Part shown: positions 48,126 to 56,702 of the stretch, piece by piece | How positions within the stretch are numbered: position 1 is the stretch's first letter | How the letters are laid out: each line of letters opens with the position of its first letter | Assembly: GCF_040371945.1 (NCBI RefSeq) | Contig: NZ_BAABWS010000001.1 | Span: 1,116,001-1,180,000 of the forward strand | Origin: Litorivita sp040371945 | GTDB lineage: Bacteria > Pseudomonadota > Alphaproteobacteria > Rhodobacterales > Rhodobacteraceae | Reading direction: 5' to 3' | Length of the DNA: 64,000 bases | Notes under the pieces: model-generated | Told to the model about the DNA's origin: nothing | The model's input: the letters and a program-made list of their open reading frames with translations, nothing else | Database searches by the model: none | Translations under genes and position numbers: made by a program

Positions 48126-49322
48126 ATGAACATCCACGAGTATCAAGCGAAGGCTCTGCTTCGCGAATACGGCGCTCCGGTCTCCGAGGGACGTGCCGTC
48201 CTGAAGGCCGAGAACGCCAAAGCCGCCGCTGGCGAATTGGGTGGCCCGCTTTGGGTCGTCAAAGCGCAAATCCACGCAGGTGGCCGCGGCAAAGGCACAT
48301 TCAAAGAGGCCGAAGCAGGCGAAAAAGGCGGCGTGCGCCTTGCCTTCTCCGTTGAAGAAGCGGCGGAAGAAGCCAAAAAGATGCTGGGCCGCACCCTCGT
48401 GACCCACCAGACCGGCCCCGCAGGCAAACAGGTCAACCGTATCTACATCGAAGACGGCTCGGACATCGAAAACGAGCTTTACCTCGCCTTGCTGGTGGAT
48501 CGCCAGACCTCGCGCGTGTCTTTCGTATGCTCCACCGAGGGCGGCATGGACATCGAAGAGGTCGCCGCAGCGACCCCCGAAAAAATCCTGTCCTTCTCGG
48601 TTGATCCGGCCACGGGCTACCAAGCCTTCCACGGCCGCCGCATCGCTTTCTCGCTCGGCCTCAAGGGCGCGCAGGTCAAACAATGCGTCGCCTTGATGGG
48701 CAACCTCTACCGCGCCTTTCTTGAAAAAGACATGGAGATGCTCGAGATCAACCCCTTGATCGTTCTCGAAGGCTCCGGCGATCTCAAGGTGCTCGACGCC
48801 AAGGTCAGTTTTGACGGCAATGCGCTGTACCGCCATTCCGACATCATGACCCTGCGCGACGAGACCGAAGAAGACAGCAAAGAGCTTGAGGCCTCCAAAT
48901 ACGACCTCAACTATATCGCGCTTGACGGCGAAATCGGGTGCATGGTCAACGGCGCGGGCCTTGCCATGGCGACGATGGACATCATCAAACTCTACGGCGC
49001 TGAGCCTGCCAACTTCCTCGACGTGGGCGGCGGCGCGACCAAAGAGAAAGTCACCGAAGCCTTCAAGATCATCACCTCGGACGACAACGTCAAAGGCATC
49101 TTGGTCAACATCTTCGGCGGCATCATGCGCTGTGACGTCATCGCCGAAGGCGTTGTCGCTGCGGTCAAAGAGGTCGGCCTCAAGGTTCCGCTGGTTGTGC
49201 GCCTCGAAGGCACCAATGTCGAAGAAGGCAAAGCCATCATCAACAACTCCGGCCTCGACGTGATCGCGGCGGATGATCTCAAAGACGGCGCTCAGAAGAT
49301 CGTCAAAGCGGTGAAAGGTTAA
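48126..49322 (+). CDS. sucC: Succinyl-CoA synthetase beta subunit
   Basis: A 398-residue ATP-grasp subunit that makes ATP or GTP from succinyl-CoA together with SucD. It has the hallmark N-terminus MNIHEYQAKALLREYGAPVS, WVVKAQIHAGGRGKG for nucleotide binding, and FLDVGGGATKEKV and GGIMRCDVIAEG in the C-terminal power-helix domain. I start at 48126; the upstream ATG at 48084 is not part of the family. sucD follows after 4 bases. It heads sucCD, with a 12-bp palindrome CGATTGCAATCG at 48094-48105 in the leader. Confidence 0.97.
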   Translation: MNIHEYQAKALLREYGAPVSEGRAVLKAENAKAAAGELGGPLWVVKAQIHAGGRGKGTFKEAEAGEKGGVRLAFSVEEAAEEAKKMLGRTLVTHQTGPAGKQVNRIYIEDGSDIENELYLALLVDRQTSRVSFVCSTEGGMDIEEVAAATPEKILSFSVDPATGYQAFHGRRIAFSLGLKGAQVKQCVALMGNLYRAFLEKDMEMLEINPLIVLEGSGDLKVLDAKVSFDGNALYRHSDIMTLRDETEEDSKELEASKYDLNYIALDGEIGCMVNGAGLAMATMDIIKLYGAEPANFLDVGGGATKEKVTEAFKIITSDDNVKGILVNIFGGIMRCDVIAEGVVAAVKEVGLKVPLVVRLEGTNVEEGKAIINNSGLDVIAADDLKDGAQKIVKAVKG

Positions 49323-49326
49323 TCCA

Positions 49327-50214
49327 ATGGCAGTCCTTATCGACGAAAACACCAAAGTCATCTGTCAGGGCCTCACCGGCTCGCAGGGCACATTCCACTC
49401 CGAACAGGCCATCGCCTACGGCACCAAAATGGTCGGCGGCGTGACCCCTGGCAAAGGCGGCAGCACCCATTTGAACCTGCCGGTCTTCGACAGCGTCCAC
49501 GAAGCCAAGGACCGCACCGAAGCCAATGCTTCGGTCATCTACGTCCCGCCCCCCTTCGCCGCCGATTCGATCCTTGAAGCGATCGACGCCGAAATGGAAT
49601 TGATCGTCTGCATCACCGAAGGCATTCCCGTGCTCGACATGATGAAGGTCAAAAAGGCGCTGGAAAACTCCAAATCGCGTCTGATCGGTCCCAACTGCCC
49701 CGGTGTGATCACGCCCGATGCGTGCAAAATCGGCATTATGCCTGGCCACATCCACAAACGCGGTTCGGTCGGCGTTGTGTCGCGTTCGGGCACCTTGACC
49801 TATGAGGCGGTCAAACAGACCACCGATATGGGCCTTGGCCAATCCTCGGCCGTGGGCATCGGCGGCGACCCCATCAAAGGCACCGAGCATATCGACGTGC
49901 TCGAGATGTTCTTGGCCGACCCCGAAACCACCTCGATCATCATGATCGGCGAAATCGGCGGCTCTGCCGAAGAGGAAGCCGCGCAATTCCTCGCCGATGA
50001 GAAGAAGAAAGGCCGCTGGAAACCCACGGCCGGTTTCATCGCGGGCCGCACCGCCCCTCCCGGACGCCGTATGGGCCACGCCGGCGCGATTGTCGCAGGC
50101 GGCAAGGGCGATGCGGAAAGCAAGATCGAAGCGATGAAAGCCGCTGGCATCGTCGTCGCCGACAGCCCCGCCACCTTGGGCGAAGCGGTCATGGAAGCGA
50201 TCAAGAACGGCTAA
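49327..50214 (+). CDS. sucD: Succinyl-CoA synthetase alpha subunit
   Basis: A 295-residue CoA-binding subunit. It has VLIDENTKVICQGLTGSQGT at the start, GGVTPGKGGSTHLNLPVF, and CITEGIPVLDMM. The active-site phosphohistidine is in GRRMGHAGAIVAGGKG near residues 240-255. With SucC it forms the synthetase that performs substrate-level phosphorylation in the TCA cycle and can run in reverse. Translation is probably coupled to sucC. An 11-bp perfect hairpin at 50262-50289 separates it from sucA. Confidence 0.97.
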   Translation: MAVLIDENTKVICQGLTGSQGTFHSEQAIAYGTKMVGGVTPGKGGSTHLNLPVFDSVHEAKDRTEANASVIYVPPPFAADSILEAIDAEMELIVCITEGIPVLDMMKVKKALENSKSRLIGPNCPGVITPDACKIGIMPGHIHKRGSVGVVSRSGTLTYEAVKQTTDMGLGQSSAVGIGGDPIKGTEHIDVLEMFLADPETTSIIMIGEIGGSAEEEAAQFLADEKKKGRWKPTAGFIAGRTAPPGRRMGHAGAIVAGGKGDAESKIEAMKAAGIVVADSPATLGEAVMEAIKNG

Positions 50215-50261
50215 ACGCCAAAGGCAGCGGCCCGCGCGGCCCTGCCTGCCTGACACATCAC

Positions 50262-50289
50262 GGCTCGGGGCCTGTCTTGGCCCCGAGCC
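50262..50289 (+). other. Perfect 11-bp hairpin between sucD and sucA
   Basis: GGCTCGGGGCC (50262-50272) pairs with 50279-50289 around TGTCTT. It is followed by C residues, not T, so it may act as an attenuator, processing site or 3' protector between the two enzyme pairs. Confidence 0.55.
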
Positions 50290-50374
50290 CCCCACAAAGC
50301 CCCGCGACGGGGACCCGCCCCCAACGGGTCTCTCTCACGCAGCTTTCCTCATCTGGCCTCGGGAGCCCGTCATT

Positions 50375-53335
50375 ATGAACGACCAAAGCCCTAACGACAC
50401 TTTCCACGCCTCTTCCTTCATGCAGGGGCATAACGCGGAATATCTCGAGCAGATGTATGCCCGTTACGCCAATGACCCCAATGCGGTCGATGAAGCGTGG
50501 CAGGAGTTTTTCCGCGCGCTCGGCGATGCGGATCTGGACGTCAAGGCCGAGGCCTCCGGCCCCTCTTGGGGGCGCAGCGACTGGCCGCCGGTGCCCAATG
50601 ACGATCTAACGGCGGCGCTGACCGGCGAATGGGCCGTGCCCGCCGAGGCCAAAGGCGCAGGCGACAAGATCAAGGCCAAAGCCGCCGAAAAAGGCGTCGA
50701 GGTCAGCGACGAGGCGATCAAACGCGCCGTTCTGGACAGCATTCGCGCGCTGATGATCATCCGCGCCTACCGTATTCGCGGCCACCTTGCCGCCGATCTG
50801 GACCCGCTGGGCCTGCACGGGCGCGACCCGCACCCCGAGCTTGACCCCAAGGCCTACGGGTTTACCGAGGCCGATATGGACCGCCCGATCTTTATCGATC
50901 AGGTGCTCGGCCTGCAAATCGCCTCGCTGCGCCAGATCATGGATATCGTCAAACGCACCTATTGCGGCACATTCGCGCTGCAATACATGCATATCTCGAA
51001 CCCCGAAGAGGCCGGTTGGCTCAAGGAGCGCATCGAGGGCTACGGCAAGGAAATCCAGTTCACCCGCGAGGGCCGCAAGGCGATCCTGAACAAGCTGGTC
51101 GAGGCCGAGGGCTTTGAAAAATTCCTCCATGTCAAATACATGGGCACCAAACGCTTTGGTCTGGACGGCGGCGAAAGCCTCATCCCCGCGATGGAGCAGA
51201 TCATCAAACGCGGCGGCAATCTGGGCGTCAAGGACATCGTGGTCGGCATGCCGCACCGTGGCCGTTTGTCGGTTCTGGCCAATGTCATGGGCAAACCCTA
51301 CCGCGCCATTTTCAACGAATTCCAGGGCGGCAGCTTCAAACCCGAAGACGTCGACGGATCGGGCGATGTGAAATACCACCTCGGCGCCTCCTCGGACCGC
51401 GAATTTGACGGCAATACCGTTCACCTGTCGCTGACGGCGAACCCGTCGCACCTCGAAGCGGTCAACCCCGTGGTCTTGGGCAAGGTGCGCGCCAAACAGG
51501 CGCAGTTGCAAGACGCGGACCGCACCGCGGTTTTGCCGATCCTGCTGCACGGCGATGCGGCCTTTGCGGGCCAAGGCGTCGTGGCCGAATGTTTCGGCCT
51601 GTCGGGCCTTGTCGGGCACCGCACCGGCGGCACGATCCATATCGTCGTGAACAACCAGATCGGATTTACCACCGCGCCGCATTTCTCGCGCTCGTCTCCC
51701 TATCCGACCGACATCGCCCTGATGGTCGAAGCGCCGATTTTCCACGTCAACGGCGACGATCCCGAAGCCGTGGTCCACGCGGCCAAAGTGGCGACCGAAT
51801 TCCGCCAGAAGTTCCACAAGGATGTGGTGCTCGATATCTTCTGCTATCGCCGGTTCGGGCATAACGAGGGCGACGAGCCCATGTTCACCAACCCGATCAT
51901 GTATAACCAGATCAAGCGCCACAAAACCACGCTGTCGCTTTATACCGAACGGCTTGTGGCGGACGGTCTGATCCCCGAGGGCGAGATCGAGGATATGAAA
52001 GCGGCCTTCCAAGCCTATCTCAACGACGAATTCGAGGCAGGCAAGGAATATAAACCCAACAAGGCCGACTGGCTCGACGGGCGTTGGTCGCATCTCAACC
52101 GCGAGGGCGAGGAATACCAGCGCGGCGAAACCGCCATTGCCCCCGAAACCTTGGCCGAGGTCGGCACAGCGCTGACCACCGCGCCCGAGGGCTTCCCGAT
52201 CCACAAAACCGTGGGCCGTCTGCTCGACGCCAAAAAGGCCATGTTCGACAGCGGCAAGGGCTTTGACTGGGCCACCGGCGAAGCCTTGGCCTTTGGCTCG
52301 CTGCTCACCGAAGGCTACCCCGTGCGCCTCGCGGGCCAAGACAGCACCCGCGGCACCTTCTCGCAACGCCACTCGGCCTTTATCAACCAAGAGACCGAAG
52401 AGCGGTTTTACCCGCTCAACGCCATCCGCGAGGGTCAGGCGCGCTATGAGGTCATCGACTCGATGCTCTCCGAGTATGCGGTGCTGGGCTTTGAATACGG
52501 CTATTCGCTCTCCGAGCCGAACGCTTTGGTCATGTGGGAAGCGCAGTTCGGCGATTTTGCCAATGGCGCGCAGATCATGTTCGACCAGTTCATCTCCTCG
52601 GGCGAAAGCAAATGGCTGCGCATGTCGGGTCTGGTGATGCTGCTCCCGCACGGGTTCGAGGGCCAAGGGCCGGAGCATTCCTCCGCCCGTCTCGAACGCT
52701 TCTTGCAAATGTGCGGCGGCGACAACTGGATCGTGGCCAATTGCACCACGCCTGCCAACTATTTCCACATCCTGCGCCGCCAATTGCACCGCAGCTATCG
52801 CAAACCCTTGGTTCTGATGACGCCGAAATCTCTGCTGCGTCACAAAATGGCGATCTCCTCGGCCGAGGATTTCACCACCGGATCGAGCTTTCACCGTGTG
52901 CTTTGGGATGATGCCGAAAAGGGCAATTCCGACACCAAGCTCAAGAAGGACAAGGATATCAAACGCGTCGTCATGTGCTCGGGCAAGGTCTATTACGACC
53001 TGCTCGAAGAGCGCGACGCGCGCGGCATCGATGATGTCTACCTGCTGCGGATCGAGCAATTCTACCCCTTCCCCGCCATGTCTTTGGTGGCCGAACTGGA
53101 GCGCTTCAAAGGCGCTGAAATGGTCTGGTGCCAAGAAGAGCCGAAGAACCAAGGCGCGTGGAGCTTTATCGAACCCAACATCGAATGGGCGCTTGGCCGG
53201 ATCAAAGCCAAACATGGCCGTCCGGTCTATGCGGGCCGTCCGGCCTCTGCCTCGCCGGCCACCGGCCTTGCCACCCAACACAAGAAACAACAAGCGGCGC
53301 TCATCGACGATGCGCTGACCATCAAAGGGAAATAA
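50375..53335 (+). CDS. sucA: 2-Oxoglutarate dehydrogenase E1 component
   Basis: A 986-residue thiamine-diphosphate enzyme that decarboxylates 2-oxoglutarate and transfers the succinyl group to SucB. The N-terminal E2-binding tail has SSFMQGHNAEYLEQMYARYA. The core shows GMPHRGRLSVLANVMGKP, YHLGASSDREFDGNTVHLSL, and the ThDP motif GDAAFAGQGVVAECF ending in IVVNNQIGFTT. The C-terminal transketolase-like domain has LLPHGFEGQGPEHSSARLER. The length is as expected (about 985). sucB starts 4 bases after the stop. Confidence 0.97.
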   Translation: MNDQSPNDTFHASSFMQGHNAEYLEQMYARYANDPNAVDEAWQEFFRALGDADLDVKAEASGPSWGRSDWPPVPNDDLTAALTGEWAVPAEAKGAGDKIKAKAAEKGVEVSDEAIKRAVLDSIRALMIIRAYRIRGHLAADLDPLGLHGRDPHPELDPKAYGFTEADMDRPIFIDQVLGLQIASLRQIMDIVKRTYCGTFALQYMHISNPEEAGWLKERIEGYGKEIQFTREGRKAILNKLVEAEGFEKFLHVKYMGTKRFGLDGGESLIPAMEQIIKRGGNLGVKDIVVGMPHRGRLSVLANVMGKPYRAIFNEFQGGSFKPEDVDGSGDVKYHLGASSDREFDGNTVHLSLTANPSHLEAVNPVVLGKVRAKQAQLQDADRTAVLPILLHGDAAFAGQGVVAECFGLSGLVGHRTGGTIHIVVNNQIGFTTAPHFSRSSPYPTDIALMVEAPIFHVNGDDPEAVVHAAKVATEFRQKFHKDVVLDIFCYRRFGHNEGDEPMFTNPIMYNQIKRHKTTLSLYTERLVADGLIPEGEIEDMKAAFQAYLNDEFEAGKEYKPNKADWLDGRWSHLNREGEEYQRGETAIAPETLAEVGTALTTAPEGFPIHKTVGRLLDAKKAMFDSGKGFDWATGEALAFGSLLTEGYPVRLAGQDSTRGTFSQRHSAFINQETEERFYPLNAIREGQARYEVIDSMLSEYAVLGFEYGYSLSEPNALVMWEAQFGDFANGAQIMFDQFISSGESKWLRMSGLVMLLPHGFEGQGPEHSSARLERFLQMCGGDNWIVANCTTPANYFHILRRQLHRSYRKPLVLMTPKSLLRHKMAISSAEDFTTGSSFHRVLWDDAEKGNSDTKLKKDKDIKRVVMCSGKVYYDLLEERDARGIDDVYLLRIEQFYPFPAMSLVAELERFKGAEMVWCQEEPKNQGAWSFIEPNIEWALGRIKAKHGRPVYAGRPASASPATGLATQHKKQQAALIDDALTIKGK

Positions 53336-53339
53336 GCCC

Positions 53340-54845
53340 ATGACAACCGAAGTCCGCGTCCCCACACTTGGCGAATCCGTGACCGAAGCCACCGTGGCCA
53401 CTTGGTTCAAGAAACCCGGCGATCCGGTCGCTGCCGACGAGATGCTGTGCGAATTGGAAACCGATAAGGTGACCGTCGAAGTGCCCGCGCCCGCCGCTGG
53501 CACCATGGGCGAGATCGTCGCCGCCGAGGGCGAAACCGTCGGCGTCGATGCCTTGCTCGCGACCATCACCGAAGGCGGCGCTGCCGCGGCCGCCCCCGCC
53601 AAATCCGACACCAAAGCCGCCGCAGCCCCCGCCGCAGGCGGGTCGGACAAATCCGTGGATGTGATGGTCCCGACTTTGGGCGAAAGCGTCACCGAGGCGA
53701 CCGTCTCCACATGGTTCAAGAAAGTCGGCGACACCGTGGCCCAAGACGAGATGCTCTGCGAGCTTGAGACCGACAAGGTCTCGGTCGAAGTGCCCTCGCC
53801 CGCCGGTGGCGTTCTGAGCGAAATCACCGCCGCCGAAGGCGCCACCGTCGATGCCTCGGCCAAATTGGGCGTGATCTCCGGCTCTGCGGGCGCGGCGGCT
53901 GCGGCCCCTGCGGCTGCGGCCTCGGCCCCTGCGCCCGCAGCCTCGGGCGGCAAAGACGTCGAGGACGCCCCCGCCGCCAAGAAAGCCATGGCCGAAGCCG
54001 GCATCAGCCGCGACGCCGTGACTGGAACCGGCCGCGACGGGCGCGTGATGAAAGAAGACGTCGCCAAAGCCATCGCGGCGGGCGCAAGTGCCGCGCCGGC
54101 CCCTGCCGCCGCCGCCCCGCGCGCGCCGGTCTCGGCCGATGATGCCTCGCGCGAGGAACGCGTGAAGATGACGCGCCTGCGCCAGACCATCGCGCGCCGC
54201 CTCAAGGACAGCCAAAACACCGCCGCCATGCTCACCACCTATAACGAGGTGGACATGACCGAGGTGATGGCCCTGCGCAACGAATACAAAGACCTGTTCT
54301 TGAAGAAACACGGTGTCAAACTCGGCTTCATGTCCTTCTTCACCAAGGCCTGCGTCCATGCGCTCAAGGAAGTGCCCGAGGTCAATGCCGAGATTGACGG
54401 CACCGATGTGGTCTATAAAAACTTTGTCCATATGGGCATCGCGGCGGGCACGCCCACGGGTCTCGTGGTGCCGGTGATCCGCGACGCCGATGCCATGTCC
54501 TTTGCCGATATCGAAAAGGCCATCGCCGAAAAAGGCGCGCGCGCGCGTGACGGCAAATTGTCGATGGCCGAGATGCAAGGCGGCACCTTCACCATCTCCA
54601 ACGGCGGTGTTTACGGCTCGCTGATGTCCTCGCCGATCCTCAACCCGCCGCAATCGGGCATCCTTGGCATGCATAAAATCCAAGACCGCCCCATGGCCAT
54701 CAACGGTCAGGTGGTGATCCGCCCGATGATGTATCTGGCGCTGTCCTATGACCACCGCATCGTCGATGGCAAAGGCGCGGTGACCTTCCTCGTGCGCGTC
54801 AAAGAGGCGCTCGAAGACCCGCGCCGCCTGTTGATGGATCTGTAA
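53340..54845 (+). CDS. sucB: 2-Oxoglutarate dehydrogenase E2 (dihydrolipoyl succinyltransferase), two lipoyl domains
   Basis: A 501-residue E2 with two N-terminal lipoyl domains. Each carries the lipoylation motif ETDKV(T/S)VEVP, near residues 41-50 and 143-152, and alanine-rich linkers follow them. The peripheral-subunit-binding domain (AKKAMAEAGISRDAVTGTGR) and the catalytic domain follow, the latter with the active-site region LALSYDHRIVDGKGAVTFL near the C-terminus. Single-lipoyl SucB (E. coli) is about 405 residues; the duplicated form is usual in Rhodobacteraceae. It is coupled to sucA and ends at a terminator before the accessory genes. Confidence 0.96.
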   Translation: MTTEVRVPTLGESVTEATVATWFKKPGDPVAADEMLCELETDKVTVEVPAPAAGTMGEIVAAEGETVGVDALLATITEGGAAAAAPAKSDTKAAAAPAAGGSDKSVDVMVPTLGESVTEATVSTWFKKVGDTVAQDEMLCELETDKVSVEVPSPAGGVLSEITAAEGATVDASAKLGVISGSAGAAAAAPAAAASAPAPAASGGKDVEDAPAAKKAMAEAGISRDAVTGTGRDGRVMKEDVAKAIAAGASAAPAPAAAAPRAPVSADDASREERVKMTRLRQTIARRLKDSQNTAAMLTTYNEVDMTEVMALRNEYKDLFLKKHGVKLGFMSFFTKACVHALKEVPEVNAEIDGTDVVYKNFVHMGIAAGTPTGLVVPVIRDADAMSFADIEKAIAEKGARARDGKLSMAEMQGGTFTISNGGVYGSLMSSPILNPPQSGILGMHKIQDRPMAINGQVVIRPMMYLALSYDHRIVDGKGAVTFLVRVKEALEDPRRLLMDL

Positions 54846-54854
54846 CCTGCTTGC

Positions 54855-54885
54855 GGGGCGGCCGGTTCGCGTGCCGCCCCTCTTT
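54855..54885 (+). terminator. Rho-independent terminator of sucAB
   Basis: GGGGCGGC (54855-54862) pairs with GCCGCCCC (54873-54880), then TCTTT, 10 bases after the sucB stop. Confidence 0.75.
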
Positions 54886-54908
54886 CCCTGCGCTTATTGG
54901 TGCTCCAC

Positions 54909-55295
54909 ATGATCCGCCCGATCCATCTTGCAACGGCCTGCACCGCCCTTTGGGGCAGTAGTATGCACGCCGAAACCGCCAATCCCGCGCGGCTGGCAAC
55001 GGGTGATCTGGTGCTCAAATCGCACAGCTACGACAGTAAGGCAGACCGGTTTATCCCCGTGGACGCGGCGCAAGAAAATGCCTGCTTTACTGTTATTGGC
55101 CTGCAAGGCCGCTTCCTCGTGACCGAGCTTGTCTCTGGCCACTACGCGCCCGCGTGGATGGAGGCCGCCGCCGAAATCGGCCACCGTGACGAATGGATGG
55201 GCAATGACGAATTCTACACCGCCAATCATCCGGACGCCGCCCCTTTCGAATTGACCCGCGGGCTGTTCACCACTGTGGCGGCCTGTCCGTCATGA
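54909..55295 (+). CDS. Hypothetical exported protein between sucB and lpd
   Basis: Not recognised. A 128-residue protein with a signal-peptide-like N-terminus (MIRPIHLATACTALWGSSMH, then AETA) and a soluble body. The body includes TGDLVLKSHSYDSKADRF and RFLVTELVSGHYAPAW, without known motifs. It starts after the sucAB terminator and overlaps the methyltransferase gene by 4 bases (ATGA), so the three accessory genes form their own small transcription unit ahead of lpd. An in-frame start at 54897 is possible. Confidence 0.65.
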   Translation: MIRPIHLATACTALWGSSMHAETANPARLATGDLVLKSHSYDSKADRFIPVDAAQENACFTVIGLQGRFLVTELVSGHYAPAWMEAAAEIGHRDEWMGNDEFYTANHPDAAPFELTRGLFTTVAACPS

Positions 55296-56149
55296 CCGGC
55301 GCGCCCCGCCCCTGTGCTGATCCACGCGATGAGATGCTCCGGACCAATCTGGCGCAGAGGGACTATTATGACCAAACCGACGGCGGTGCGATTTCCGAGA
55401 TCAACAGCCCCGCGACCAACCTGTGGCGCTGGCTGCGCGCGCGGGCCAGCGCGGCGGTCTCGGACACGATGCGCGCCGGATTTTACGCGCGCCACCGCGA
55501 ATGGATCGGCGATCTGGCGGGCAAGAAAGTGCTCGAACTGGGCTGCGGCACCGGCACGGCCCTGTCCGAATATCTTGCCGATCATGCGGGCGAATACCAC
55601 GCCATCGACCTCAGCCCCGTGCAGGTGGCGCAATTGCAAACCCGCCTCGGCCCGCGCCCGAACGCCCGTTTCCACAGCGGCGATATCCTCGACAACGGGT
55701 TTACCGAGACCGGATTTGACGTGATCTATGCCCATTCGGTGTTCCATCACTTTCGCCATATCGAGGTGCTGTTCGACCGCCTCGATACGCTGGCCGCGCC
55801 GCAGGCGAAAATCATCACCCTCGATCCGCTGCAAAGCTGGCTGCCCGCGCGGCTGTTTCGCGCCGCCTTTCGCCCCTTTCAAACCGATGCGGCATGGGAG
55901 TTTCCCTTTGATCGCGCCACGCTGCGCAAGATCGAGACGCATTTCATCGCCGAACGCTCCATCGGCCTGTTTGAGCGGGCCAAATATGCGCTGATCCTTG
56001 GCATGATCTCGCCGCGGCTCGGCGCGCGGTTCGGCGATGCGTGGTATGGCGCCGATCTGGCCCGCGACAGCACCGGCAGCGCCCTGCGCAAAACCGGCGC
56101 GATCCAGATCAGCTATCTTCTCCGCCCCCGCACAGGAGCCGCCGCATGA
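55292..56149 (+). CDS. Class I SAM-dependent methyltransferase
   Basis: A 285-residue methyltransferase. SAM motif I is KVLELGCGTGTALSEYLAD near residues 75-93, followed by YHAIDLSPVQVAQLQTRLG (motif II acidic residue) and VIYAHSVFHHFRHIEVLFD (motif post-III). This is the UbiE/type 11 layout; small-molecule acceptors are common but none can be named. It overlaps the preceding exported-protein gene and the following MAPEG gene by 4 bases each, so all three are translationally coupled. Confidence 0.88.
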   Translation: MTGAPRPCADPRDEMLRTNLAQRDYYDQTDGGAISEINSPATNLWRWLRARASAAVSDTMRAGFYARHREWIGDLAGKKVLELGCGTGTALSEYLADHAGEYHAIDLSPVQVAQLQTRLGPRPNARFHSGDILDNGFTETGFDVIYAHSVFHHFRHIEVLFDRLDTLAAPQAKIITLDPLQSWLPARLFRAAFRPFQTDAAWEFPFDRATLRKIETHFIAERSIGLFERAKYALILGMISPRLGARFGDAWYGADLARDSTGSALRKTGAIQISYLLRPRTGAAA

Positions 56150-56541
56150 CCTTCGAACTCACCATCCTCGCCCTCGCGGGCTTGCTCCATATCGCGCAGT
56201 TTGCGCTGGCCTCCTATATGGCCAATGTCGATGTCGGCCCGCGCTATACCACCTCGCCGCGCGACCGCATGCCCAGCCGCGAGATGCGCACCACCACCGC
56301 CCGCCTGCTGCGCGCCTATGACAACAGCGCGGTGATGTTGCCGCTTTTCGGTCTGGGCGTGGTGATCATCACGCTGAGCGATCAATCTACCGCCCTCACC
56401 CGCGGGGCCGCCGCGCTCTATCTGGCCGCCCGCGCCGCTTATACCCCCGCCTATGCCTTTGGCTGGCAACCATGGCGCAGCTATATCTGGCTGGTGGCCA
56501 TGGCCTGCTGCGCGGCGCTGTTTTTGGCGGCGCTGATATGA
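56146..56541 (+). CDS. MAPEG family membrane protein
   Basis: A 131-residue polytopic protein of the MAPEG family (membrane-associated proteins in eicosanoid and glutathione metabolism). It shows about four membrane helices. PRYTTSPRDRMPSREMRTTT and LLRAYDNSAVMLPLFGLG match the conserved loop and helix-2 pattern (xRxxRAxxNxxE-like, here RLLRAYDNS). Bacterial MAPEG proteins include glutathione-dependent enzymes and inactive relatives. The start at 56146 overlaps the methyltransferase stop (ATGA). lpd follows after 161 bases. Confidence 0.88.
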   Translation: MTFELTILALAGLLHIAQFALASYMANVDVGPRYTTSPRDRMPSREMRTTTARLLRAYDNSAVMLPLFGLGVVIITLSDQSTALTRGAAALYLAARAAYTPAYAFGWQPWRSYIWLVAMACCAALFLAALI

Positions 56542-56613
56542 GCGGCCGCTTTTGCATACCCATGGCAGGGGGCCGCGCCGCGCGCGCGCCGCATGCCGCC
56601 CGCCGCGCCATCC

Positions 56614-56657
56614 GCACCGACGCAATACCGACGTTATACCGACGTCTTACCGACCCG
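56614..56657 (+). repeat. Four tandem 11-bp direct repeats at the lpd promoter
   Basis: Units at 56614, 56625, 56636 and 56647 (GCACCGACGCA, ATACCGACGTT, ATACCGACGTC, TTACCGACCCG) share ACCGAC at an exact 11-bp period, roughly one helical turn. The last unit overlaps the -35 element. A cooperative regulator site is inferred. Confidence 0.6.
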
Positions 56658-56675
56658 CATTTTTGCCTCTAAACT
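56647..56675 (+). promoter_or_regulatory. Probable lpd promoter
   Basis: TTACCG at 56647-56652, a 17-bp spacer, then TAAACT at 56670-56675, 28 bases before the ATG. It fits lpd having its own transcript after the sucAB terminator. Confidence 0.45.
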
Positions 56676-56702
56676 GACCGTCTGAACCAAGGAGAGATCC
56701 CC

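Noticed and set aside
50606..54238. A 1210-codon open frame on the minus strand across sucA and sucB
   Set aside because: It mirrors the strong codon bias of two certain genes on the other strand; its alanine-rich, motif-free protein has no family features.
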